Shown here one piece after another: positions 18,001 through 25,289 of a stretch of 42,737 nt of DNA. The notes beneath the pieces were generated by a model that searched no databases, was not told where the DNA came from, and saw only the letters and a list, made by a program, of their open reading frames with translations. Source of the stretch: Prevotella sp. CAG:1031 (GTDB taxonomy: Bacteria > Bacteroidota > Bacteroidia > Bacteroidales > Muribaculaceae); the NCBI GenBank assembly GCA_000431215.1, contig HF985605.1, forward strand, positions 1 to 42,737, read 5' to 3'. Position 1 is the stretch's first letter. Each line of letters opens with the position of its first letter. A program made the translations under genes and the position numbers.

Positions 18001-18270
18001 GAGCTGCGCGGCAACAGCGGCGCCATGCTTATTGTCCGCACCCGCGGCGCAGGCAACCTGACTGTCAGCGATGCTATCTTCTCTGATGTCAACGCTACGG
18101 CCTACGGCCTCACCGGCGAAGGAATGTCGGCTATCGACAGCATCGGTGAAAGCTTCCGTAACGCCAAGGAGCGCATTTACAACGTTGCCGGCCAGGCCCT
18201 GCAGCGTCTGCAGCGCGGCGTCAACATTATCCGCAAGTCCGACGGTTCAACAACCAAAGAAATGCACTGA
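12025..18270 (+). CDS. Giant secreted helical protein with dockerin-like and cohesin-like C-terminus
   Basis: This 2081-residue protein has a signal peptide (about 1-21, ending PALA), a short N-terminal beta-rich domain (about 22-145), and then roughly 1680 residues of alanine-, aspartate-, glutamate- and lysine-rich helical or coiled-coil sequence, broken into irregular modules. Near the C-terminus are two calcium-binding F-hand segments of dockerin type: GDVDEDVEVSAVD from Gly1834 and DVNNDGKINIAD from Asp1875. After them comes a cohesin-like beta domain (about 1903-2030, VNNATAFVGGQLDI) and a sorting-like tail (RIYNVAGQ...RGVNIIRK). I do not recognise it as a named protein. Codon use is strongly biased (GCC/GCT, AAC, GAG, CTC), which suggests high expression. 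An adhesin or structural surface role is inference. Confidence 0.85.
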   Translation: MQKKILLPLVMTVPAAMPALANIPLGFPEATTWEKSGVTSEDWINYTEKSVTCPVGTAYVTVNLGTLPAGDYFFRFNSAKNIAVEVGETTYAVGTKGDGSVPTTGGISESVSHKGGPLQIKIKAKDTSTGFSFQIKCVTLEVSMDRYNEVNSAYTKAKLLVLNDVDAADEFSEAVELRLRKTNYFNKDVEEFNGRSMTDVLADLEKMGENDVTVTEISNKAEWLKLYEAYGLDKTPSTVLEYFNGMSAKVDEYNEAVKAENEVWARYNNNVAKRTTLLDEYTTLKTGADALKADVDKFLVTDAALKKTYLDNINSFITDLENYKISLDTAYPDPADYPDGANSRALRNEITFEDQTPALTQTLTEQQAAFEAFKKDYNAYYDINFVQLTNLQNAYEKYVAFLKGVKGVKDYEQVYDDLVIGVGEVVSFENPAADSKLGTANSLYETTKSENKIEAVADASNGYEAKKAAIQAVIDGWTTLTDEFTALITDQNTNMTECGELISGWNDKVAEYNKLTVPAHLQEQFDAKLKAVTDAINAYKTLVDEKYRAHVLDKTALDITDVTDALDAMDEFVAPMKNIQDLLAKLEAAKTEVEKNAEQNVAGDDENEKTVVNIGDRFRGTYDGLKNSIVNLTLDQANDPAITGPIEDEIKKYEADAKAYSDNLTAVNKIIADLETAYTGLGDFITAKIFDKFEADDNTELKAVKEKYAADWATDFDKAIKGYRNDLYQAAIAANDQDSFTRLVNLLAALQEATGDTGALATEDFDAAKAAFSLDGSNANMTFARRLVDAFETTLAEHTAATNPETLVTHADEISTDEVKDALDAVDIAAATGDVAKLAACDTAIKAALEKLQDLKDKFDELKENQDNYNALAADYDALLPELDKLIEYNNDNSLTPALEYYRDDVIGTVATAEEGTLGKQLADLKAELDKALQDTKIHTGAENDALQAKIDALEKAIADTRAAIEANNNNHNKQVDKEKEERAHALDVIGQIETIGAADGSADLQTMKDWKAALQSIIDNDIAAENVVVTNAYGKGESAARNEEIMKVYNDIHQRIQDIEDQLNGDVYKDAVKDANTLTTQDWGASYYDRLMNEWRKAIQDYNYYYYDLENKGWSDYVHEPIRRHYEQFASHADIDNLNAEVAAYIAEQNAKPHVITADEWKAWTDKADAISATIAARVQALEEEANKLAKEYYAQQHAAAADAIAGATDALNGASVDPAGPLTDANKHLADAEALYGKTNAEAGYPQNVVGRGMNDIANELDKVIPSIDVQKACKAAWDDVFSRALEEIGRLKEVVSSEDAAYCPQDVKDAWMTDFREKEAIVNDLNTQVSAVTTDLVKVYAEYAQSLDELVKAMQNDVDEILKSSKLNKENKDIYDNFNNTWLPALQDSLKDLEDFVSSLGASGDMDGTLNNIEGAIDALSKLVEANKESLLDHDIEQQAKNIQTSIDNAYSTAADAEISWLRNMLKTTQTAFNDAMVRGTGSLNDRLAALGSDKTQDGIEAEIHTIGDALVTFTYDAAKKDEFKTTARGYETDLCGLYDLLQQTWTDSPAAAVRAALDELYTEISGKIEAGQTALGECVESVQTEFAGQYEALKTALDVQKTSWDGNGADVIAREDAYKRALGDISDSVDQLLKDVDDAQKAALEKAEKERVNAEKYTALKAEFDGLQAEFDEAKALVAGYENGIAEQYADFADQIQDALDASLANLEEANTNVALTETSELQYSAAIANAIDNYRLWATRSYATVQFATIATKDSELSAKLSDLHIVPAVFSEIENALEPLRENVLTVRGEYRTADFERLTAIIADTKTYIGQYDELLNKAQDNAFIPGDVDEDVEVSAVDVQQVITWIGETMSFEELAAANPRQAYAADVNNDGKINIADVVAISNIVLDELNGPSEAPRLMFKGIRRGGENNLTVALGETVDGVREYAVMVNNATAFVGGQLDINVGAGMEIVDIELTTRAAAHKLYRFDNNSGARVIIASMTNDELRGNSGAMLIVRTRGAGNLTVSDAIFSDVNATAYGLTGEGMSAIDSIGESFRNAKERIYNVAGQALQRLQRGVNIIRKSDGSTTKEMH

Positions 18271-18281
18271 TAAATGGTCTC

Positions 18282-18319
18282 TTGCCAGCGCGGGCAACTC
18301 CGGCTGCCCGCGCCGGCAA
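18282..18319 (+). terminator. Hairpin between the two giant genes
   Basis: TTGCCAGCGCGGGCA at 18282-18296 pairs with 18305-18319 (14 of 15), loop 8 nt, followed by ATTCTTTC. It sits 12 nt after the first gene's stop and 39 nt before the next ATG. With no TAnnTTTG box for the second gene, it may let only part of the transcription through or stabilise the upstream mRNA end. Confidence 0.5.
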
Positions 18320-18357
18320 ATTCTTTCGACTTTCATCAAAAAACACTATTCTCAGCA

Positions 18358-21300
18358 ATGAATCTAATCAAGAAAATAAAAGGATTGAAGCTTGCTGCTC
18401 TGCTTCTGGCCGCCATGACCTGCGTTATGGCCGGAGCCGAAAACAGGGTGTATGTCAAGCCTTTCAATATCGTCGATGAGACGCCGGTCGTCGTGCCGGT
18501 GTTCATGGACAATGACGTCGACATCAACTCTATTTCGTTCCGCATCGACCTGCCCGACGAACTGGAGCTTGTAGGCGAGCCCGAGCGAACCGACAGACTC
18601 ACCAACAGCCAGGTAATCTTGTTCCGCGGCGTGGCTGTCGCTGTCAACACCTACGAGGCTCCCGTTGTAGGCAATTCCGGCGCCATCATGACGCTTAAGG
18701 TCAAGGTCAAAGACGGCATGCTGACAAACAAGGCCGTGACCTTCGGTCTGTCGAAGATTTCCATGGGCGATGTCAACAATAAGGTTGTCAATACTCAGAA
18801 GTCGATGACCGCCGATGTTATGCTCGGCGAGCAGCCCGAATACGTCTTCTCGGGCTCAGCTCCCGAAGCTGTCATCTCGGCCGGTGAGACCTTTCCCGTA
18901 GAGGTTTGCCTCAGCAACAACTTCGCCATGGGCGGAATGCAGTTCGTTGTGAAGATGCCTGCCGGTTTCGACATCGTCAACACCGACATCACCCACAGCA
19001 ACCGCCTCTCGCTCGGTACCCGTCTGCTTAAGTTCAAACAGCCCGACGGCTCGCTGAAGTATGTTGTCAGCGACATTAGCAGCGTCAACATCGCCGATGC
19101 CGGCGAGGGCCCGCTCTTCATCCTCTACGTGAAGGCTGCAGATAACTACAGCGACTACGAAGGCAAGATCACAGTCAGCAATGTCGAGGTTTCGACAGTG
19201 CCCGACGGGTCGGGCCACACCGTTTCGGTCGATGCCAACGGCTTCGAGGTCAAGGTTATCAACGGCGGACGCTATCTCGCCGACGCCGAAGCTGTAGTTG
19301 CCGGTCTGCGCAGCGACCTCGCTGCCGCTCTGACAACGATTGCCTCTGAGGCTGCCGACGTGAAGGACAACTTTACCGGCGCCGACATCACCGCTGCCAT
19401 CGACGCTATCGAGACGGCCGCCCGCGAGGCTGCCGCCAGCAAGACTCTCCAGACTGTCTACGAGTCGGTTGTCACCGAGCCCGCCGCAGCCGTCAGCGCT
19501 TCTATCGAACAGCTCGTTGCCGATGCCAAGGCCGCTCAGAAAGCTTTCGAAGACGAGGTTGCCCGCAAGGCTGCCAACGATGCCGCCTATCAGGCTTCGC
19601 TGACCGAAATCCAGCGCCTCACCGACAAACTTAACGAAATGCGGCAGACAGCGGCAGCCTCTTATCCCGATGCCACAGTCGACACTCAGGTTGCCGCCGC
19701 ACAGGCAGCCCTCGACAAGGCAAAGGCCGAGGCTGACGCTGCCCGCGCCGCCGTTGCCGACGAAGGCAACTACAGCTATGCTGTCGACACCGCCGCCATC
19801 GAGGCTCTCATCAAGGCTGTCGGTGACGAAGCTGCCAAGCAGCAGGCCGCTGCCGACGCCGAGAAAGCCCGCGTAGCCGCCAACGAGGCCGCCCATAATG
19901 CCGTTCTCGACGAGATCGCCGCTCTTCAGGCTTCGCTCGACGCCACCAAGGCCGCCGCAGCCGAAAGCTATCCCGACGCCGACGTCGACAAGCAGGTAGC
20001 CGCCGCCCAGGCCGCTATCGACAAAGCCAAGACCGAAGCAGCAGCAGCCAAAGCCGCCGTCAAGGACGAAGGTAACTACAGCTATGCCGTAGACAAAGCC
20101 ACTATCGAGGCCCTGATCACAGCCGTCACCAATGAGGCCGCCAAGCAGCAGGCCGCTAAAGACGCCGAAGCCAAGCGCGTTGCCGACAACGAGGCTGCCT
20201 ACAAAGCTTCGATCGACGAGATCGCCGCTCTTCAGGCCGCTCTCGACGCCATGAAGACCAAGGTTGCCGCTACATATCCCGACGCCGACGTCAAGGCTGA
20301 GATTCTTGCCGCCAAGTCGGCCATCGACAAGGCTGAAGCTGGCGCTAACGCCGCCAAGTCGTCCGTTATTCTCGCCGGTAACTACAACTATGTAGTCGAT
20401 AAAGCCGGTATCGAGGCCCTGATCAAGGCTGTCGGTGACGAAGCCGCCAGACAGCAGGCCGCCACCGATGCCGAGAAAGCCCGCGTAGCCGCCAACGAAG
20501 CAGCCCACAAGGCTGTCCTCGACGAGATCGCCGCTCTTCAGGCTTCGCTCGACGCTACCAAGGCTTCCGCTGCCGAAAGCTATCCCGACGCCGACGTCGA
20601 CAAACATGTAGCCGCCGCCCAGGCCGCTATCGACAAGGCCAGGACCGAGGCCGAGGCTGCCAAGGCCGCCGTCAAGGATGAAGGCAACTACGCCTATGCC
20701 GTCGACAAAGACGGTATCGAGGCCCTGATCGCCGCCGTCACCAGCGAGGCCGCCAAAGATCAGGCCGCCAAAGACGCCGAAGCCAAGCGCGTTGCCGACA
20801 ATGAGGCCGCCTATAAAGCATCGATCGATGAGATCGCCGCTCTTCAGGCCGCTCTCGACGCCATGAAGACCAAGGTTGCCGCTACATATCCCGACGCCGA
20901 CGTCAAGGCTGAGATTCTTGCCGCCCAGTCGGCCATCGACAAGGCTGAAGCCGGTGCCGCCGCTGCCAAGTCGGCCGTTATTCTCGCCGGCAACTACAGC
21001 TACACTGTCGACACCGAGGGAATAACCGCTCTCATCAACGCTATCGAAACCGCCGCCGAGGCACAGCGCACAGCCGCCAACGAGGCAGCCTATCAGGCTA
21101 CTCTGGCCGAGATCCAGCACCTCACCGACAAGCTCGACAATATGAAGGCTCTCATCGCAACGACATATCCCGATGTCAACGTCGATGAAGCAATCGCCGC
21201 CGCAGCCGCTGCCATCGAGGCCGCCAAGAACGGGGCTGCCGACGCTCTCGCCGCTGTCAAGGATGAAGGCAAATACAGCTACACTGTCGACGCCGCCGCA

Positions 21301-21792
21301 ATCGAGGCTCTCATCGACGCCATCCGCACAGCCGCCGCCGAGGCTCAGGCTGCTCTCGACAAGGAGAATGCCCGCGTAGAAGCCAATCAGGCCGCATACG
21401 AAGAGGCTATCGCGCAGATCGACGCCCTTCAGGCCGCTCTCGACGCCATGAAGGCCAATGTCGAAGAGAACTATCCCGACGCCGACGTGACAGCCGAGAT
21501 CGAAGCTGCGCAGGCAGCTATCGACAACGCCCGCAGCGAGGCCGAGGATGCTCTCGAGGCTGTCGCCGAGGAAGGAACCTTCGCCTATAGCCCCGACACT
21601 GACTCGGTAGACGCTCTTATCGCAGCCATCGAGACAGCCGCCAAGGCTGCCGGCATTGTCAATATCGAAGCTGACGCAGCCAAAGGAATTCTATACTACG
21701 ATATCAACGGAAGACGTGTAATAAATCCCGAAAGAGGAATGGTAGTAATCCGTCTAACTCCCGATGGACAGGTAACGAAAATCATCCTCTGA
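18358..21792 (+). CDS. Secreted protein with two cohesin-like domains and seven 102-residue repeats
   Basis: Starting at the ATG at 18358, which puts a signal peptide at the N-terminus (about 1-27), the protein has 1144 residues. An upstream in-frame ATG at 18274 would bury the signal and run through the hairpin, so it is not chosen. Two cohesin-like beta domains follow (about 31-155 and 165-300; the second has SNNFAMGGMQFVVKMPAGFDI). A linker of about 100 residues leads to seven alanine-rich helical repeats (residues 402 to about 1099), each with a YPDADV turn and a GNYSYAVD turn. The C-terminus has the sorting-like tail (YYDINGRRVINPERG). Its place right after the dockerin-like protein suggests the two bind each other; this is inference. 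FIVAR-like repeats are a possible relative. Confidence 0.85.
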   Translation: MNLIKKIKGLKLAALLLAAMTCVMAGAENRVYVKPFNIVDETPVVVPVFMDNDVDINSISFRIDLPDELELVGEPERTDRLTNSQVILFRGVAVAVNTYEAPVVGNSGAIMTLKVKVKDGMLTNKAVTFGLSKISMGDVNNKVVNTQKSMTADVMLGEQPEYVFSGSAPEAVISAGETFPVEVCLSNNFAMGGMQFVVKMPAGFDIVNTDITHSNRLSLGTRLLKFKQPDGSLKYVVSDISSVNIADAGEGPLFILYVKAADNYSDYEGKITVSNVEVSTVPDGSGHTVSVDANGFEVKVINGGRYLADAEAVVAGLRSDLAAALTTIASEAADVKDNFTGADITAAIDAIETAAREAAASKTLQTVYESVVTEPAAAVSASIEQLVADAKAAQKAFEDEVARKAANDAAYQASLTEIQRLTDKLNEMRQTAAASYPDATVDTQVAAAQAALDKAKAEADAARAAVADEGNYSYAVDTAAIEALIKAVGDEAAKQQAAADAEKARVAANEAAHNAVLDEIAALQASLDATKAAAAESYPDADVDKQVAAAQAAIDKAKTEAAAAKAAVKDEGNYSYAVDKATIEALITAVTNEAAKQQAAKDAEAKRVADNEAAYKASIDEIAALQAALDAMKTKVAATYPDADVKAEILAAKSAIDKAEAGANAAKSSVILAGNYNYVVDKAGIEALIKAVGDEAARQQAATDAEKARVAANEAAHKAVLDEIAALQASLDATKASAAESYPDADVDKHVAAAQAAIDKARTEAEAAKAAVKDEGNYAYAVDKDGIEALIAAVTSEAAKDQAAKDAEAKRVADNEAAYKASIDEIAALQAALDAMKTKVAATYPDADVKAEILAAQSAIDKAEAGAAAAKSAVILAGNYSYTVDTEGITALINAIETAAEAQRTAANEAAYQATLAEIQHLTDKLDNMKALIATTYPDVNVDEAIAAAAAAIEAAKNGAADALAAVKDEGKYSYTVDAAAIEALIDAIRTAAAEAQAALDKENARVEANQAAYEEAIAQIDALQAALDAMKANVEENYPDADVTAEIEAAQAAIDNARSEAEDALEAVAEEGTFAYSPDTDSVDALIAAIETAAKAAGIVNIEADAAKGILYYDINGRRVINPERGMVVIRLTPDGQVTKIIL
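19561..21655 (+). repeat. Seven tandem ~306-bp coding repeats
   Basis: Units start at 19561, 19867, 20173, 20479, 20785, 21064 and 21370. Most are 306 bp; the fifth is 279 bp. Units 2-3 and 4-5 form a higher-order pair with a 612-bp period: 20218-20313 is identical to 20830-20925 over 96 bp. This marks recent duplication within an older repeat array. Confidence 0.85.
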
Positions 21793-21816
21793 CGTACTTT
21801 ATCTTAACCGTCACAG

Positions 21817-21846
21817 CAGAGGGGAGTCCGTGAGGATTCCCCTCTG
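21817..21846 (+). terminator. Terminator after the repeat protein
   Basis: CAGAGGGGA at 21817-21825 pairs perfectly with TCCCCTCTG at 21838-21846, followed by an AT-rich ATATTTTA. It is 25 nt after the stop codon. Confidence 0.7.
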
Positions 21847-21914
21847 ATATTTTATGCCCGGGGGGTGAACCTCGGCGGCGGCGCGGGCGTTTTTACAGAA
21901 AATTCCTGTTTGAT

Positions 21915-23201
21915 ATGAGACACACATTTCTGGCGGTCGCTGCCGCGCTGATTCTGGCAGCACCCTGTGCCGGCGCAGTCGTTGTTCTGAACCCTGTCGA
22001 CACTATCTATGTCCCCGCGCGCTCGATCGCTGTCACCGGAACGCAGAGCCGCGATCTTGTCGGCATTATCTATTCGCGCGACAATCTGTATTTCAACGAG
22101 CCGGGCGCTCCGCGCTTCCTTTTCTTCGACAAGGAGGGCAAGATAGCCTTCGGTATAGGCGGCTCGGTGAAGGGCACGGCCCACTATGATTTCAACGGAG
22201 CCATAGGGGAAGGGCCCGACTTCACGACCTACGACATCCCGGTGCCCGCCGATCCGGCGAACCGTCAGGCCCTCGGGGCTGATCTGAGCCATTCGAGCAT
22301 ATATCTGCGCCTTGTCGGGCGCACGACGCGCTTCGGATATTACAGCGCCTTCCTCCAGACCAATTTCACCGGCGACGCTCCCGGCAAATATGGATTCCTT
22401 CTCAAGCAGGCCTATATGACTCTCGGCCCCTGGCTCGGCGGTCTGACGAACTCGACGTTTGTCGATGTCGCCGCCGCCCCTCCGACGATCGAGGAAGAGG
22501 GGCCATGCGGACAGCTGTCGGTGAAACAGATAATGGTTCGCTATGCGCCCCGGCTGAACGATCACTGGAGCCTTGGAGTGGCACTCGAGATTCCGAAGAA
22601 CACGTTCACCACGAACAGCCATAACGAGCGCATTGCCCAACGCGTTCCCGACATCCCTGCCTACGTCCAGTATCGCTGGGGCGGCGGCAACAGTCACGTC
22701 AGGCTGAGCGGACTTGTGCGCACAATGTCGTATCGCAACCTACTCGAACAGAAGAATCATTTCGCCAACGGCTGGGGTGCGCAGCTCAGCGGCATGGCAG
22801 AGCTGGTGCCCGGATTGACGCTGATGTATCAGGCGGCCTACGGCGCCGGCATAAGCAGCTATGTCAACGACCTCGGCGGCAACGGTCTCGATCTGATAAG
22901 TCCCGACGGCGATTCGGGACGCATGACGGCGCCTCATTCGCTGGGACTGCTTGGCGGTCTGCAGTATGACTGGGGCAAGCTGACCGTGTCGGGCTCATGG
23001 AGCCTCTGCCGACTTTATGATCAGGGAGAGATGGGGCCGACAACCTACAAATATGCCAACTATGTCACTGCGAATGTCTTCTACAATCCGCTGTCGGATT
23101 TTCAGGTCGGCGTAGAATATAACTGGGGCATGCGCAAGGATATGGACGGCACTTCGGGCCACGCCAACCGCATCTCGGTTCTCGCGCAATATTCGTTCTG
23201 A
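21915..23201 (+). CDS. Outer-membrane porin, DcaP-like
   Basis: This 428-residue protein has a signal peptide (about 1-21) and then alternating beta-strand sequence ending in a terminal phenylalanine (ISVLAQYSF), as beta-barrel proteins do. The phrases about a gradient of strands (IYLRLVGRTTRFGYYSAFLQTNF, and a loop FVDVAAAPPTIEEEG) recall the DcaP-type porins found in Bacteroidetes and Acinetobacter, which take up small anionic solutes. The porin class is fairly sure, the DcaP assignment is moderate and the solute unknown. It follows the terminator of the repeat protein; I do not see a clear TAnnTTTG promoter in the 68 nt between them. Confidence 0.72.
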   Translation: MRHTFLAVAAALILAAPCAGAVVVLNPVDTIYVPARSIAVTGTQSRDLVGIIYSRDNLYFNEPGAPRFLFFDKEGKIAFGIGGSVKGTAHYDFNGAIGEGPDFTTYDIPVPADPANRQALGADLSHSSIYLRLVGRTTRFGYYSAFLQTNFTGDAPGKYGFLLKQAYMTLGPWLGGLTNSTFVDVAAAPPTIEEEGPCGQLSVKQIMVRYAPRLNDHWSLGVALEIPKNTFTTNSHNERIAQRVPDIPAYVQYRWGGGNSHVRLSGLVRTMSYRNLLEQKNHFANGWGAQLSGMAELVPGLTLMYQAAYGAGISSYVNDLGGNGLDLISPDGDSGRMTAPHSLGLLGGLQYDWGKLTVSGSWSLCRLYDQGEMGPTTYKYANYVTANVFYNPLSDFQVGVEYNWGMRKDMDGTSGHANRISVLAQYSF

Positions 23202-23440
23202 GACATTTTTTCGAAAGTTTAACATAACAAACAAATTCTACGGTTGTTATAATTGCAGATTGAATCCCGGACTAAGCCACAGCGCGCAATCAACGGCAAT
23301 GACAGGCGCGCGAACCGGCGCATTTAGTAAGGGTTGAAAAGTGAAGTTGTCAACGCCGGCAAACGCGACCTTGTCGCCGTGTTGCCGCACAGTTTACCGA
23401 CAGATCTTATTCATGCCTGAAGAATAGCGCAAATAGCGAA

Positions 23441-23484
23441 GGGGGAACTCAGCGGTTTCGCGTCCGCGTGTTCCCCCTTTCTTT
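23441..23484 (+). terminator. Hairpin with T-rich tail
   Basis: GGGGGAAC at 23441-23448 pairs with GTTCCCCC at 23470-23477, with an inner GCGG/CCGC pairing, followed by TTTCTTTCT. It looks like an intrinsic terminator for whatever is transcribed across the region after the porin gene. Confidence 0.6.
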
Positions 23485-23506
23485 CTGCCCGGCCGCTTCG
23501 CGCGGA

Positions 23507-23538
23507 GTTGGGGGATTTGTGAGGATTTGTTAATTTTG
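23507..23538 (+). promoter_or_regulatory. rbfA promoter
   Basis: GTTG at 23507-23510, 20 nt, then TAATTTTG at 23531-23538, close to the Bacteroidetes consensus. The leader would be about 55 nt. Confidence 0.5.
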
Positions 23539-23599
23539 TGGCGGAATTGCTCTCCGGGGTGTTTATAGAATATATTCACCTATTTAATAGAACGAAATT

Positions 23600-23953
23600 A
23601 TGGAATCAACCCGCCAAGCAAAAATATCGCGGCTTCTTCAGAAAGAGCTCAGCGAAATCTTCCGTCAGCAGACGTCGAAGATGCACGGCACTATTGTCAG
23701 CGTTTCGGCTGTGCGCGTGTCGCCCGATCTCAGTGTCGCCAAGGCTTACCTCAGCATATACCCGACCGACCATGCCGCCGAGGTCATCGAGAGCGTCAAC
23801 CGCCAGTCGAAGACCATACGCTATGAGCTGGCGCGCCGTGTGCGCTATCAGCTGCGCAAGACGCCCGAGCTGACTTTCTATCTCGACGACTCTCTCGACT
23901 ATATCGAGAATATCGACCGTCTTCTCCAGACCGACACTCAGGAGCCGTCCTGA
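23600..23953 (+). CDS. rbfA: Ribosome-binding factor A
   Basis: This 117-residue protein is the 30S maturation factor RbfA, which binds the 16S rRNA 5' region during late assembly and cold adaptation. It has the KH-like fold sequence with the typical start (RQAKISRLLQKELSEIF), the VSAVRVSPDLSVAKAYLSIYP strand region, and the closing RKTPELTFYLDDSLDYIENIDRLL helix. The length is normal. The permease gene starts 47 nt downstream and is probably in the same transcript. Confidence 0.94.
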   Translation: MESTRQAKISRLLQKELSEIFRQQTSKMHGTIVSVSAVRVSPDLSVAKAYLSIYPTDHAAEVIESVNRQSKTIRYELARRVRYQLRKTPELTFYLDDSLDYIENIDRLLQTDTQEPS

Positions 23954-24000
23954 GGCCCGCGTCATTCTCCGCCCGTTCATCACACATTTCTCAGCCGACG

Positions 24001-25221
24001 ATGCTCTCGTTACGCATAGCCCTTCGCTATCTGAAGGCCCGCAAAAGCCATAATGCCGTCAATATCATTTCGATGGTGTCGATGGCAGGCGTGGCTGTCG
24101 CCACGGCGGCGATGGTCTGCGTGCTGTCGGTGTTCAACGGGTTCAGCGAAGTGGCCAGGGCTCGCCTGTCGATGCTCGACGCCGATCTGGCGGTTTTCCC
24201 TGCCGAAGGGAAGGTCATAGGACCGGCCGATTCGCTGGCCGGAGTGCTGAGGACTGTCGACGGCGTCGCGGCCGTCGAGCCGGTAATCCGCGAGCAGGGG
24301 CTCGCCGTGTGGGGCGACCGCCAGATGCCGGTAGTAATGATGGGCGTTACGCCGCAGTGGCGCACAAGAGTCAGCCGTCTCGACAGCCTGCTTATCGACA
24401 GCGACCTCGGTGCAGCGGGGAGCGGAGCTACAATCAGCGTCGGCGTTGCCGTCAAGCTCGGGGCGCATCCTGATCCGCTGTCGGGGCTTGAGCTCTACGT
24501 GCCGCGCCGTCTGGGGCGCATAAATCCCGCCAGTCCCGCCACGGCTTTCAACGCCGACACTGTCGGGGTCGACGCCGTGTTCCAGAGCCAGCAGAGCGAA
24601 TATGACAACGACGTCGTCATAGCCGGTCTCGACGACCTGAGGTATCTGCTCGAATATGACGGCGAAGCCTCGCGCCTCGACATCGCCCTCAGGCCCGATG
24701 CCGACGCCGATGAGGTGCGCCGTGCCGTGACCGAAGCGTGCGGCCCGGGTCTGACGGTTCTGAACCGCCTCGAACAGCAACAGCAGTCGCGCCGCATGAT
24801 AGAGATAGAGAAGTGGATCTCGTTCGTCATGCTGGCGTTCATACTTCTGATAGCGTCGTTCAACGTCGTGTCGACAATGTCGATGCTGATAATTGAGAAA
24901 CGCGGCGCCATGGGCGTCATGCGCGCCCTCGGAGCGCGCTCTTCGGCGATAGGCAACATATTCTTCTGGCAGGGACTGCTGATAAGCCTTGTCGGAGGTG
25001 TGGCCGGACTCGTGCTCGGCTCGGCGGCCACGCTGGCACAGCAGTGGGGCGGCTTCATAAAGCTCGGGGGTGACCATTCGCGGATGTCGATAAGCGTCTA
25101 TCCCGTCAGGCTCGAGCCGCTCGACCTTCTGGCCGTAATGGCCATTGTGGCGGCCATCGGAGTGGCCGTGGCGCTGATAGCCCGGGCTCTGTCACGGCGC
25201 CCGGCTCCCGAGGAAGTGTAA
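24001..25221 (+). CDS. LolC/LolE-like ABC transporter permease
   Basis: This 406-residue protein has an N-terminal membrane helix (about 22-45), a MacB-like extracytoplasmic domain, and three C-terminal helices with the FtsX core (FILLIASFNVVSTMSMLIIEKRGAMGVMRALGARSSAIGNIFFWQG). The EKR-x2-x-G-x-MRALGA loop is the typical contact point with a LolD-type ATPase. In Gram-negative bacteria LolCDE releases lipoproteins from the inner membrane for transport to the outer membrane; this is probably such a subunit. No ATPase gene is beside it. It follows rbfA by 47 nt and precedes an OmpA-family lipoprotein gene by 68 nt. Confidence 0.87.
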   Translation: MLSLRIALRYLKARKSHNAVNIISMVSMAGVAVATAAMVCVLSVFNGFSEVARARLSMLDADLAVFPAEGKVIGPADSLAGVLRTVDGVAAVEPVIREQGLAVWGDRQMPVVMMGVTPQWRTRVSRLDSLLIDSDLGAAGSGATISVGVAVKLGAHPDPLSGLELYVPRRLGRINPASPATAFNADTVGVDAVFQSQQSEYDNDVVIAGLDDLRYLLEYDGEASRLDIALRPDADADEVRRAVTEACGPGLTVLNRLEQQQQSRRMIEIEKWISFVMLAFILLIASFNVVSTMSMLIIEKRGAMGVMRALGARSSAIGNIFFWQGLLISLVGGVAGLVLGSAATLAQQWGGFIKLGGDHSRMSISVYPVRLEPLDLLAVMAIVAAIGVAVALIARALSRRPAPEEV

Positions 25222-25289
25222 CAAAATGGCGTCAGCCAACGTTCTATCAATAAATACGCAACTAATAATCCGTTTTAACCCGAAAAATT

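Larger units (their letters stand above)
23202..23599. other. 398-nt intergenic region before rbfA
   Basis: I see no gene here. The first 230 nt hold nothing I can name. A terminator-like hairpin follows at 23441-23477, and the rbfA promoter at 23507-23538. Confidence 0.6.

Noticed and set aside
18856..21120. A 754-codon open frame on the minus strand with repeats
   Set aside because: It mirrors the 306-bp coding repeats of the gene on the plus strand; no signal, motif or promoter supports it.
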